DNA of 8,803 nt, taken from assembly GCA_937923375.1 (NCBI GenBank), contig CALAJG010000301.1, forward strand, positions 1 through 8,803, in the 5' to 3' direction. Shown piece after piece: positions 1-6,049 of the stretch (positions within the stretch are counted from its first letter, which is position 1; every line of letters begins with the position of its first letter). The position numbers were made by a program, and so were the translations under genes. The notes below the pieces were generated by a model. That model was not told the origin of the DNA. It saw only the letters and a list, made by a program, of their open reading frames with translations, and did no database searches. This DNA is from an uncultured Leucothrix sp. (GTDB taxonomy: Bacteria > Pseudomonadota > Gammaproteobacteria > Thiotrichales > Thiotrichaceae).

Positions 1-2
1 TC

Positions 3-1091
3 AATACTCAAAAAGGCTGGCGTGCTTCTTCATCGAACGCTTTTTTACGTCCAGCGATGAAGCGAGAAAATTTACAAATACGTACGGAGGCGCATACCAC
101 GCGGATAGTGTTTGATACTGAAACGAGTGACATCAACAGTAATTCGAATGCCCAAGTGCGGGCGACGGGCGTTGAATACTTAAAAAATGGCACAAAGCAT
201 CATGTTACCGCTCGCAAAGAAGTGATTGTCTCTGGCGGTGCGATTAACTCGCCGCAACTGCTACAACTGTCGGGTATTGGTGATCCTGAGCTGCTAAAAA
301 AACACGGTATCCCCGTGGTAGTGCCGAACGCTTCTGTAGGAAGACACATGCAGGATCATCTGGCACTGACTCACTACTACAAAAGCCGAAAGCCGACGAT
401 TAATAACGAACTCTACCCCTTACTTGGTAAGCTTAAGGTCGGCTTGCAGTACGTGTTTAAGCGCAAGGGCTTGTTGTCGCTGAGTGTGAATCAAGCCGGC
501 GGTTTTATACGCTCTAGTGAGCAAGAGGCCGCACCCAATTTACAGCTGTACTTTAATCCGCTGACTTACACGTTAAAGCCGGGCGATGGAAAGTTGATGA
601 ACCCTGATCCCTACGCTGCTTTTTCAATGTCGTTTAATGCGTGTCGCCCTGAAAGCCGTGGTCATCTGGAAATCCAATCTAATAATCCTTTAGATAAACC
701 ACTGATTTATCCTAATTATTTGGACACTGAAAAAGACATTCAGGAGGCTATTGCTGGGTGCAAAATTTTGAGGAATTTATCGGAGAGTGAGGCGATAAAG
801 TCTGTGATTCAGGAGGAGAATAAGCCGGGTCTAGCGGTGCAGTCTGATGCTGATTTATTGGAAGATTTTCGGGAACGGGCGGGAACGATTTATCATGCGG
901 TAGGGACTTGTCGTATGGGGCAAGATCCAGCTAGTTCGGTAGTGGATGAGCGTTTGCGAGTGCATGGCGTGGCTGGGCTGAGGGTGGTCGATGCGTCGAT
1001 TTTTCCAGCGATAACATCGGGTAATACGAATGCACCGACAATGATGGTGGGGGAGAAGGGGGCGGCTATGATTTTGGCGGATAATGCTTAA
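3..1091 (+). CDS. GMC-family FAD-dependent oxidoreductase (choline/alcohol dehydrogenase-like), 5'-truncated
   Basis: The open frame runs in from the left edge; the internal ATG at 57 is not the true start, because the codons before it encode a typical GMC stretch (GWRASSSNAFLRPAMKR). 362 residues are present; family members are usually about 530-560, so roughly 180 residues including the N-terminal FAD dinucleotide-binding motif are missing. Seen directly: the second GMC signature SGGAINSPQLLQLSGIG (about 231-281) and a GMC C-terminal domain with YHAVGTCRMG and SGNTNAPTMMVGEKGA. The likely catalytic pair is His (codon 894-896) and Asn (codon 1023-1025), 43 residues apart as in glucose oxidase. 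The family oxidises alcohols, including choline, with FAD. The His/Asn pair and the GNTNAPT context favour the bacterial choline/alcohol dehydrogenase branch, but the substrate is inferred only, so no symbol is given. The last 300 bases are strikingly G-rich on the coding strand. Confidence 0.93.
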   Translation, partial: NTQKGWRASSSNAFLRPAMKRENLQIRTEAHTTRIVFDTETSDINSNSNAQVRATGVEYLKNGTKHHVTARKEVIVSGGAINSPQLLQLSGIGDPELLKKHGIPVVVPNASVGRHMQDHLALTHYYKSRKPTINNELYPLLGKLKVGLQYVFKRKGLLSLSVNQAGGFIRSSEQEAAPNLQLYFNPLTYTLKPGDGKLMNPDPYAAFSMSFNACRPESRGHLEIQSNNPLDKPLIYPNYLDTEKDIQEAIAGCKILRNLSESEAIKSVIQEENKPGLAVQSDADLLEDFRERAGTIYHAVGTCRMGQDPASSVVDERLRVHGVAGLRVVDASIFPAITSGNTNAPTMMVGEKGAAMILADNA

Positions 1092-1419
1092 GAATCGCCT
1101 AAGTACGTTATTTACATCTGGCGTTATTTTAAATTTACCTTGCTCAAATTGTAGCCTGAGATATGCCGTTATTGATTTCTTGAAAGGCATAAAAGGTATT
1201 TCGTTGAAAAACTCGATATAGATATCAAAAACTTGCCTTTTATCCAATTCTTCAACCCAACACTCTACATATTACTGAATACTAAAGTAGTGTTGCTTTG
1301 ATGGTTTGTGTGAAAACCTATCATACTCATACTATTTGTAGGCACTGATGCCAATTAAAGTAGTCAGCAATGAAAGCGCATGATTAGCTTTAGTACCAAA
1401 ACCGTTATGAGATAGTGAA
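1092..1419. other. 328-base intergenic gap, no convincing gene
   Basis: The stretch is AT-rich and has stops in all forward frames. A weak CGCC/GGCG pairing (1096-1099 with 1120-1123) followed by TTATTTT lies just after the GMC stop and might end that transcript, but the stem is only four pairs. CGTTATTT occurs twice, 16 bases apart (1106-1113 and 1122-1129), and TAAAGTAGT occurs twice in the second half. No promoter with good -35 and -10 boxes was found; the best for the amidase is TTGTGT, 18 bases, TACTAT, which is weak. On the minus strand a frame stays open from about 1271 leftwards into the GMC gene; see the findings. Confidence 0.6.
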
Positions 1420-2823
1420 ATGTTAGATCTCTGTTTCCAACCAGCCTATCAATTACGCCAACAACTGCTAAATAAAGAGTTGTCTTCAAGAGAGCTCCTA
1501 GCCTCTTTTGAACAACAAATTCAACGTCACAACCCCACAATCAACGCCTTAGTCACACTAGACTTCGAGCAAGCCTACCACTTCGCTCAACATGCAGATG
1601 ACCACCTAGCCCGCACTGGCAAACCACTAGGCCCACTCCACGGCCTACCACTCGCCGTAAAAGACATCTTCCACCTAGCATGCATGCGCACAACTTTTGG
1701 CAACCCCCATTACCGCAACCACATCAGCACTCATGATGGCTTACTTGCACAACGCGAAAAAGCCGCAGGCGCAATAATCATCGGCAAGAGCAATACCCCA
1801 GACTGCGCCTCTGGCGGTGTAACCACCAATGAAGTCTTCGGCTTAACCCAAAACCCATGGAATCATCAAAAAACCACCAGAGGCAGTGGTGGCGGAGGTG
1901 CCGCTGCGATTGCAGCTGGACTGGTCTGTATCGCTGATGGCAGTGACGTTGGCGGTTCAGCACGCTCACCAGCCGCTTGGGCAAACTGTGTAGGCTTTCG
2001 ACCCAGCTCAGGTCGCATTCCAGATGTTCCGGGAAGCATGGCAGATGGTGGTATCAGCACCGCAGGCGTTTTTACGCGTTCAGTGTTAGATGTTGCTTTG
2101 TTTATGCAAGCAGTAGATGGGCCAAACTTACACTCCGCAATCAACTATCCTTTTGCTAGATCAGACTTTAGTTTGAATTCCTTGAGTGACCTCCCGAGTG
2201 GCAAAGTTGCTCTGGTCACAAACTTTGCAAGTGTCGACTATCCTGATGATATTTCCCAGCTCATAGCAGAAGCACATCAGGTGTTCACGAGCTTAGGTCT
2301 CGTTGTTAAAGAAGTGGATCTGGGGCTAGGTGATGCATTTCGTCAACTATATACCGATGTTGATGCTTGCGCCGTTGTCAGCGGCTTGCCAGAAAAAGTG
2401 TTATCGGCTTGCTTAAGGGGTGAGCCGACTAAGCATTCCATCAAAGCCTCTATAGACCGTTATCTAAGCTTTTCAGCACTTGAGCTAAAGCAGATCTGGC
2501 AGGATGTCGCGCAGCTGAAAGTGCGCATGCAGTTATTGATGGATGAGTATCCGTTTTTGATCTTCCCAACCCACATCGGACATGCTTTTGATCTCGATGA
2601 CGCTCAAGCTGAACGTGACTGCGAATGGGCAACTTTGTACTTGTCGCCCATGCTTGGATTGCCTGCGATATCAGTTCCGGCTGGGTTTACCAGAGACGGT
2701 ATGCCGTTTGGGATGATGATTACGGGAAGAGCTAGTGAAGATGGCGAAGTCTTACGGCTTGCGGCTGGGTATGAGCGTGAGACGAAGTACTACCAGCAGC
2801 GACCCAATACGGTGCTCAGTTGA
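1420..2823 (+). CDS. Amidase-signature family hydrolase
   Basis: This complete 467-residue protein has the usual length for a bacterial amidase-signature (AS) enzyme. These cytoplasmic enzymes hydrolyse amide bonds with a Ser-cisSer-Lys triad. The triad is visible: Lys81 in GLPLAVKD, Ser156 in RGSGGGGAAAIAAG and Ser180 in GSDVGGSARSPAA. The spacings (75 and 24 residues) equal those of FAAH (142/217/241). The C-terminal GLPAISVPAGFTRDGMPFGM stretch is also typical of the family. Oddities: the usual SSGGS loop reads SGGGG, so the Ser after the cis-Ser is Gly; and codon use changes inside the gene, the first third being rich in C- and A-ending codons (7 of the first 19 Leu codons are CTA) and the rest not. 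The ATG at 1420 has only a weak upstream GAGATAG. A GatA role is unlikely since no gatB or gatC is adjacent. The substrate is unknown; the GMC gene upstream does not reveal a shared pathway. Confidence 0.93.
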   Translation: MLDLCFQPAYQLRQQLLNKELSSRELLASFEQQIQRHNPTINALVTLDFEQAYHFAQHADDHLARTGKPLGPLHGLPLAVKDIFHLACMRTTFGNPHYRNHISTHDGLLAQREKAAGAIIIGKSNTPDCASGGVTTNEVFGLTQNPWNHQKTTRGSGGGGAAAIAAGLVCIADGSDVGGSARSPAAWANCVGFRPSSGRIPDVPGSMADGGISTAGVFTRSVLDVALFMQAVDGPNLHSAINYPFARSDFSLNSLSDLPSGKVALVTNFASVDYPDDISQLIAEAHQVFTSLGLVVKEVDLGLGDAFRQLYTDVDACAVVSGLPEKVLSACLRGEPTKHSIKASIDRYLSFSALELKQIWQDVAQLKVRMQLLMDEYPFLIFPTHIGHAFDLDDAQAERDCEWATLYLSPMLGLPAISVPAGFTRDGMPFGMMITGRASEDGEVLRLAAGYERETKYYQQRPNTVLS

Positions 2824-2845
2824 CGCTCCCCATCTTAGAGGAGCG
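2824..2845. terminator. Possible weak stem-loop between convergent genes
   Basis: CGCTCC (2824-2829) can pair with GGAGCG (2840-2845) around a 10-base loop, immediately after the amidase stop and before the end of the convergent small gene. No T-run follows on either strand, so this would not be a classical intrinsic terminator. It is listed because position and symmetry fit a two-way stop site. Confidence 0.25.
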
Positions 2846-2866
2846 CCAGCATTCACTTCGAGGAAA

Positions 2867-3046
2867 TCAAATCCCCCCAAGTGTCATACAGCCTGTCAAT
2901 ACCGTCCCTAAAAGAACGGTGCCAGCTGCCACTAAGTAGCCCTTAATTGAGCTAATGTGTTTCGCCAACCGGGCTAGCGGCTCACCTCTTAGTTTACGTT
3001 TGCTTGGTCTTTCATCCTGAAATTTTATTTCTGATATTGTTTTCAT
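2867..3046 (-). CDS. Small single-span membrane or lipoprotein-like peptide, 59 aa
   Basis: I do not recognise this protein. The ATG at 3046 is chosen over an in-frame ATG at 3070 because a strong ribosome binding site, AAGGGAG (3054-3060), sits seven bases before it. The product has a polar, basic N-terminal half (residues 1-35, with RPSKRKLRGEPLARLAK), then one hydrophobic segment (about 36-51) ending in a lipobox-like LTGC (residues 50-53) and only MTLGGI after the Cys. It could be a lipoprotein, in which case the mature product would be a seven-residue lipopeptide; but the 35-residue region before the hydrophobic stretch is too long for a standard signal peptide, so a tail-anchored inner-membrane peptide is as likely. 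The hydrophobic part (GTVLLGTVLTGCMT) recalls the end of entericidin-type signal peptides, without the mature part. It lies 136 bases after the sensor-kinase gene on the same strand and converges with the amidase. It appears to have its own promoter and leader. Confidence 0.6.
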   Translation of the reverse strand: MKTISEIKFQDERPSKRKLRGEPLARLAKHISSIKGYLVAAGTVLLGTVLTGCMTLGGI

Positions 3047-3053
3047 GGTATTT

Positions 3054-3060
3054 CTCCCTT
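3054..3060 (-). promoter_or_regulatory. Ribosome binding site of the 59-aa peptide gene
   Basis: AAGGGAG on the minus strand, seven bases before the ATG at 3046. It fixes the start of the small gene and is the best Shine-Dalgarno match among the genes with a visible start in this window. Confidence 0.6.
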
Positions 3061-3069
3061 GCATAATCA

Positions 3070-3093
3070 TTCACTGAAATTATTTAAAGTGAA
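3070..3093. promoter_or_regulatory. Inverted repeat TTCACT-N12-AGTGAA in the leader of the 59-aa gene
   Basis: Arms 3070-3075 and 3088-3093 are perfectly complementary, with a 12-base AT-rich centre. The repeat sits 24-47 bases before the start codon of the small gene. It could be an operator for a dimeric regulator or a hairpin in the mRNA leader. The arms are short, so chance cannot be excluded. Confidence 0.35.
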
Positions 3094-3129
3094 CAGATAG
3101 ACTTTAGGGTTATGCAGGAGTCTGCGAAT

Positions 3130-3158
3130 AGAATAATTACGCCACTAATTATTGATAA
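3130..3158 (-). promoter_or_regulatory. Candidate promoter for the 59-aa peptide gene
   Basis: On the minus strand, TTATCA (3153-3158) and TATTCT (3130-3135) are separated by 17 bases, each matching four of six consensus positions. Transcription would start near 3123, giving a leader of about 76 bases that contains the TTCACT/AGTGAA inverted repeat. The -35 box falls within a perfect small dyad, ATTAT-TG-ATAAT (3148-3159). The region is AT-rich, so such matches arise easily. Confidence 0.25.
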
Positions 3159-3182
3159 TCGGCCAAATATGGTTTTTAGTAG

Positions 3183-5873
3183 CTAGGCTGTCGTAGAGTG
3201 GCGTTCTCGGAACTCACTAGGGGTCATTTTGAAATGTGACTTGAAGGTTCGGGCAAAGTGAGAGGCATCACTAAAGCCCGTCTCATAACAGAGGCTAGTG
3301 ATGTTTTGATCACTGGAGCTTAGCAGCTTAGCAGCGTGCTCTAAGCGATTAGTTAGAAGCATTTTTTTCGGTGTATCGCCCGTTAGCATTTTGACTTTTC
3401 GGCTTAAGTTTCGCTCGCTCATATACATTGCAGCGGCTATATCAGAGATTTTTATATCGATATTATCTATGTTTTCACGAATATAGTTTTGTAGCCTTTC
3501 CAGAAAAATAGTCTCTTGTTTGGGCATCTCTGGGTGGTTGATGACTTTTTCTAGACCATTAGTATGATAGAGGGCTTTGATTGCGTCCCTTGAAGCAAGT
3601 AGGTTGTAGATTCTAATTCTGAGTTCATCGGTATCAAATGGTTTACTTAGGTAATGATCGGCACCTAGTGACAGTCCTTCAAGTTTTTCAGACTGGTCTG
3701 CTTTTGCGGTAAGCAGCACGACCGGAATATGACTGGTTGGGGCGTTGGATTTAAGGTTTTTGCATAGATCATAGCCGTTCATTTTTGGCATCATTACATC
3801 GGACAACACTAAGTCAGGCATTGATTGATTTGCCAAGTCCAGCGCCTCTTCACCATCGACCGCTTCGATAAGCCGGTACTCTGAGGAGAGATGCCTCCGA
3901 ATATAGCGACGCATATCTGTGTTATCTTCCGCCACCAGTATTCGCTTGCTTGAGGTTGGCTGCGTGTTGCTGGACTCTATTGGTAGCGCCGTTTTATCCA
4001 CCAATTCTCCAAGGCTTACCCCTTCATGGGCTGATGGGGCTCCGGCATCTGATCTAAGGGTGGTTTTTTGGTTAACGTCAGCGTTGTGCTGAATAATAAT
4101 ATCTTCTGCAAAGTGCTCAAAACCTTGCTTTAGACTCAGTGTGAAGTTCGTGCCTTCCCTCTCAACACTATCGACAGTAATGTACGCGTTGTGCAGGACT
4201 AACAGCTGTTTAACCAGCGACAAGCCTACGCCGGCGCCCTGAGGCCAGAGTGCATTGTCCATTTGATGAGAGTAAAACATTTCAAATATTTTAGGCACTG
4301 CCTCCTCTGGAATACCACAGCCCGTATCACGGATGGTCAGCAGGAGTGTTTCCTTTTCCTCGGCGTGATCAAGCTCAATATAAACGTCGCCGCCTTTATT
4401 ACCAGTGATGCTTTTTAAAGCATTGGAAACAAGGTTAAGGATAATCTTGTCGAGTGAATCAGTATCAAAATAGAGAGTGCTATCCTGTTGTGCATTGGCG
4501 CTAACCGTAAAGTGAATGTTTATGTTTTGCTTTTCTGCCATTGACTCGAAGTTGGCAATCAACATCGGTAAGTAAGTCCTGAGCTGGACTTGCACTGGTT
4601 TGATTGTCAATGAACCAGTGTCTAACCGAGATAGCTCCAGTAGCTGATTGACCAAGCCTAATAAACATTTATTGTTGGCCTTGGCCCTTAATAATGATGC
4701 TTTAAGCTCGCTAGGCTTGGTCGTTTCAAGTTCATTTAGCACATCATCAATATTGCCAATGCTGAGTGTCAGAGGAGTGCGAAACTCATGAGAGATACCT
4801 GCGAAGAACTCTGATTTCTGGCGGTTATAGCTTTCTAACTCTAGCTCGGCCTGTTTTCTCTCAGTGATATCGTGAAACGATACTGTCGAGCCTAAATGAT
4901 GACGGTGTTTGGGCCCAAAGATAGGTTGTAAAACGGCTGCGATATAACGTGTTTCACCATTTTTGTATTTTTGGTCTGTCTGCATTAAAGCGGTTTGTTT
5001 CTCAGCCAACGTAAAGTCAAAGTGATTTTTAAATACAGCGGGCATACTCAGGTCACGCTGCTGCAGAGCGGACTCCGATACATCTAAACCAAACAGATTT
5101 TTAGCATAATCATTGACGTAAAGTAGTTTGGCATGAACATTACTGACTACGAGCCCTGAGTCAACTTTATGCATTATGCCACGTAAGGCGACGGGCATTA
5201 CATCCAAAAGCCGGTATTGGCGACTTCCCCACAAAATGAAAAAAATAAAGGCTGGTGCCCCCAATCCAAGGCTAATCAATCCTTCACGATTCAATAAATG
5301 AAGGAAATAAGGTACTAGCATGCAAAGTGTGACTACCGCTAAGTCAAATATAGGGCTTTTTTGATGTTTTTTTACCAGGTAGGGTGTGACTAGAAAAATG
5401 CCAGCGATTACGACAAGACTGTAGAGGTGTCTAACCTTTAAATAGTCTCCGAGCCTATCGGATGATGTGATTAAAGCAGTTGGTGAGGTTTGAGAAACGA
5501 AGCCATTAGTGAAAATGTCCGTCAGTGCGAGAGTTATTACAATGGCCGGTTGAATTAAGAAAGGCAGAAGGATTTTGTTAAAGATGCGAATCTTTTTATC
5601 TTGGTAGTATTCCAGCAGCATCCAGACCCACAGTGGAATCACTAATGGATATAAACCATAAAATTCAAAATCCACCAATAGCTGAGAAAACCACCTAGGC
5701 AGGTCTACTTCAATCAGGTGAAGAAAACGAATAATGCATAATACACACAAGACAATGCTCATGCCTATAAGAGGACGGGAAATGGGTAAAAAACGGTGTT
5801 TGTAAGCGTCCCAGCTTAAATAGCAGGAAGCAATAATTGCAGCTGCATAAATTAATAATCCAACTTCGTACAT
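3183..5873 (-). CDS. 7TM hybrid histidine kinase / response regulator with AraC-type output
   Basis: This 896-residue inner-membrane protein carries a whole two-component pathway in one chain. Seven hydrophobic segments (about 2-20, 34-54, 70-90, 100-120, 150-167, 176-194, 199-216) match the 7TM N-terminal region of histidine kinases. A PAS domain follows (about 230-340, ending HDITERK). The HisKA domain has FAGISHEFRTPL, with phospho-accepting His362. The ATPase domain shows the N box (Asn480, Asn484), DTGCGIP (Asp516) and GAGVGLSL (546-552). After a low-complexity linker (about 583-642) comes a receiver domain with acidic Glu649/Asp650, phospho-acceptor Asp692 (SDVMMPKMNG), Thr722 and Lys744. 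The C-terminus (about 795-896) is an AraC/XylS helix-turn-helix domain with GFSDASHFARTFKSHFKMTPSEFRE. The layout is like that of Bacteroides hybrid regulators but with a membrane-embedded sensor instead of a periplasmic one. All catalytic residues are present. The ATG at 5873 is the most upstream possible start (in-frame TAA four codons earlier); the nearest GGGAG is 16 bases away, so initiation looks weak. The signal and target genes are unknown. Confidence 0.95.
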   Translation of the reverse strand: MYEVGLLIYAAAIIASCYLSWDAYKHRFLPISRPLIGMSIVLCVLCIIRFLHLIEVDLPRWFSQLLVDFEFYGLYPLVIPLWVWMLLEYYQDKKIRIFNKILLPFLIQPAIVITLALTDIFTNGFVSQTSPTALITSSDRLGDYLKVRHLYSLVVIAGIFLVTPYLVKKHQKSPIFDLAVVTLCMLVPYFLHLLNREGLISLGLGAPAFIFFILWGSRQYRLLDVMPVALRGIMHKVDSGLVVSNVHAKLLYVNDYAKNLFGLDVSESALQQRDLSMPAVFKNHFDFTLAEKQTALMQTDQKYKNGETRYIAAVLQPIFGPKHRHHLGSTVSFHDITERKQAELELESYNRQKSEFFAGISHEFRTPLTLSIGNIDDVLNELETTKPSELKASLLRAKANNKCLLGLVNQLLELSRLDTGSLTIKPVQVQLRTYLPMLIANFESMAEKQNINIHFTVSANAQQDSTLYFDTDSLDKIILNLVSNALKSITGNKGGDVYIELDHAEEKETLLLTIRDTGCGIPEEAVPKIFEMFYSHQMDNALWPQGAGVGLSLVKQLLVLHNAYITVDSVEREGTNFTLSLKQGFEHFAEDIIIQHNADVNQKTTLRSDAGAPSAHEGVSLGELVDKTALPIESSNTQPTSSKRILVAEDNTDMRRYIRRHLSSEYRLIEAVDGEEALDLANQSMPDLVLSDVMMPKMNGYDLCKNLKSNAPTSHIPVVLLTAKADQSEKLEGLSLGADHYLSKPFDTDELRIRIYNLLASRDAIKALYHTNGLEKVINHPEMPKQETIFLERLQNYIRENIDNIDIKISDIAAAMYMSERNLSRKVKMLTGDTPKKMLLTNRLEHAAKLLSSSDQNITSLCYETGFSDASHFARTFKSHFKMTPSEFRERHSTTA

Positions 5874-5948
5874 AAATAGTCGTTAGATTCTCCCAGTCAA
5901 CGCTATAAGTTTAGTAAAGATTTCTTGGGCTGCTGGAAAATCTCAAAA

Positions 5949-6006
5949 TTACATTTTTATGCGCATAAAAGTGTATTATTTTACATTTTGTTGCGCATAA
6001 AAGTGT
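5949..6006. repeat. Two 26-bp direct repeats with palindromic core in the divergent promoter region
   Basis: Copy 1 (5949-5974) and copy 2 (5981-6006) agree at 24 of 26 positions, with a six-base spacer, so the period is 32 bp, close to three helical turns. Copy 1 contains a perfect 16-bp palindrome, TTTTATGCGCATAAAA (5955-5970), extendable to 24 bp (5951-5974) with one mismatched pair. In copy 2 the two changed bases (5990 and 5991) break the left half-site while GCGCATAAAAGTGT is kept. The arrangement suggests two protein sites on one DNA face. Copy 2 overlaps the putative -35 box of the ATPase gene. Candidate binders are the AraC-type regulator encoded divergently, or an unlinked dimeric repressor. 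Confidence 0.85.
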
Positions 6007-6018
6007 TTGAGTTATAAT
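5991..6018 (+). promoter_or_regulatory. Promoter of the DUF4143 ATPase gene
   Basis: A perfect -10 box TATAAT (6013-6018) lies 16 bases after TTGCGC (5991-5996), which matches only three of six -35 positions and falls in the core of repeat copy 2. Transcription would start near 6025, leaving a leader of about 25 bases before the ATG at 6050. The weak -35 within a repeat suggests either activator dependence or repression by a bound protein. Confidence 0.5.
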
Positions 6019-6049
6019 GAGCTGACACTTCACAAGATTGCATCTACAA

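Noticed and set aside
855..1247. 130-residue minus-strand frame
   Set aside because: Most of it is antisense to the conserved C-terminal domain of the GMC enzyme, it starts at a TTG without a ribosome binding site, and the translated part inside the GMC gene is unusually rich in His, Arg and Pro. Only the intergenic part is mentioned as a possible relic.
1866..2144. 92-residue minus-strand frame
   Set aside because: Antisense to the amidase signature region; the Pro/Ala-rich translation is the mirror of the Gly/Ala-rich catalytic loops.
1420..2823. gatA, the glutamyl-tRNA amidotransferase subunit
   Set aside because: No gatB or gatC neighbours, and the altered SGGGG loop departs from GatA; a general amidase is the safer call.
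5949..6006. Minimal CRISPR array
   Set aside because: Only two repeats with a six-base spacer, a palindromic core and no cas genes; the position at a promoter fits operator sites instead.
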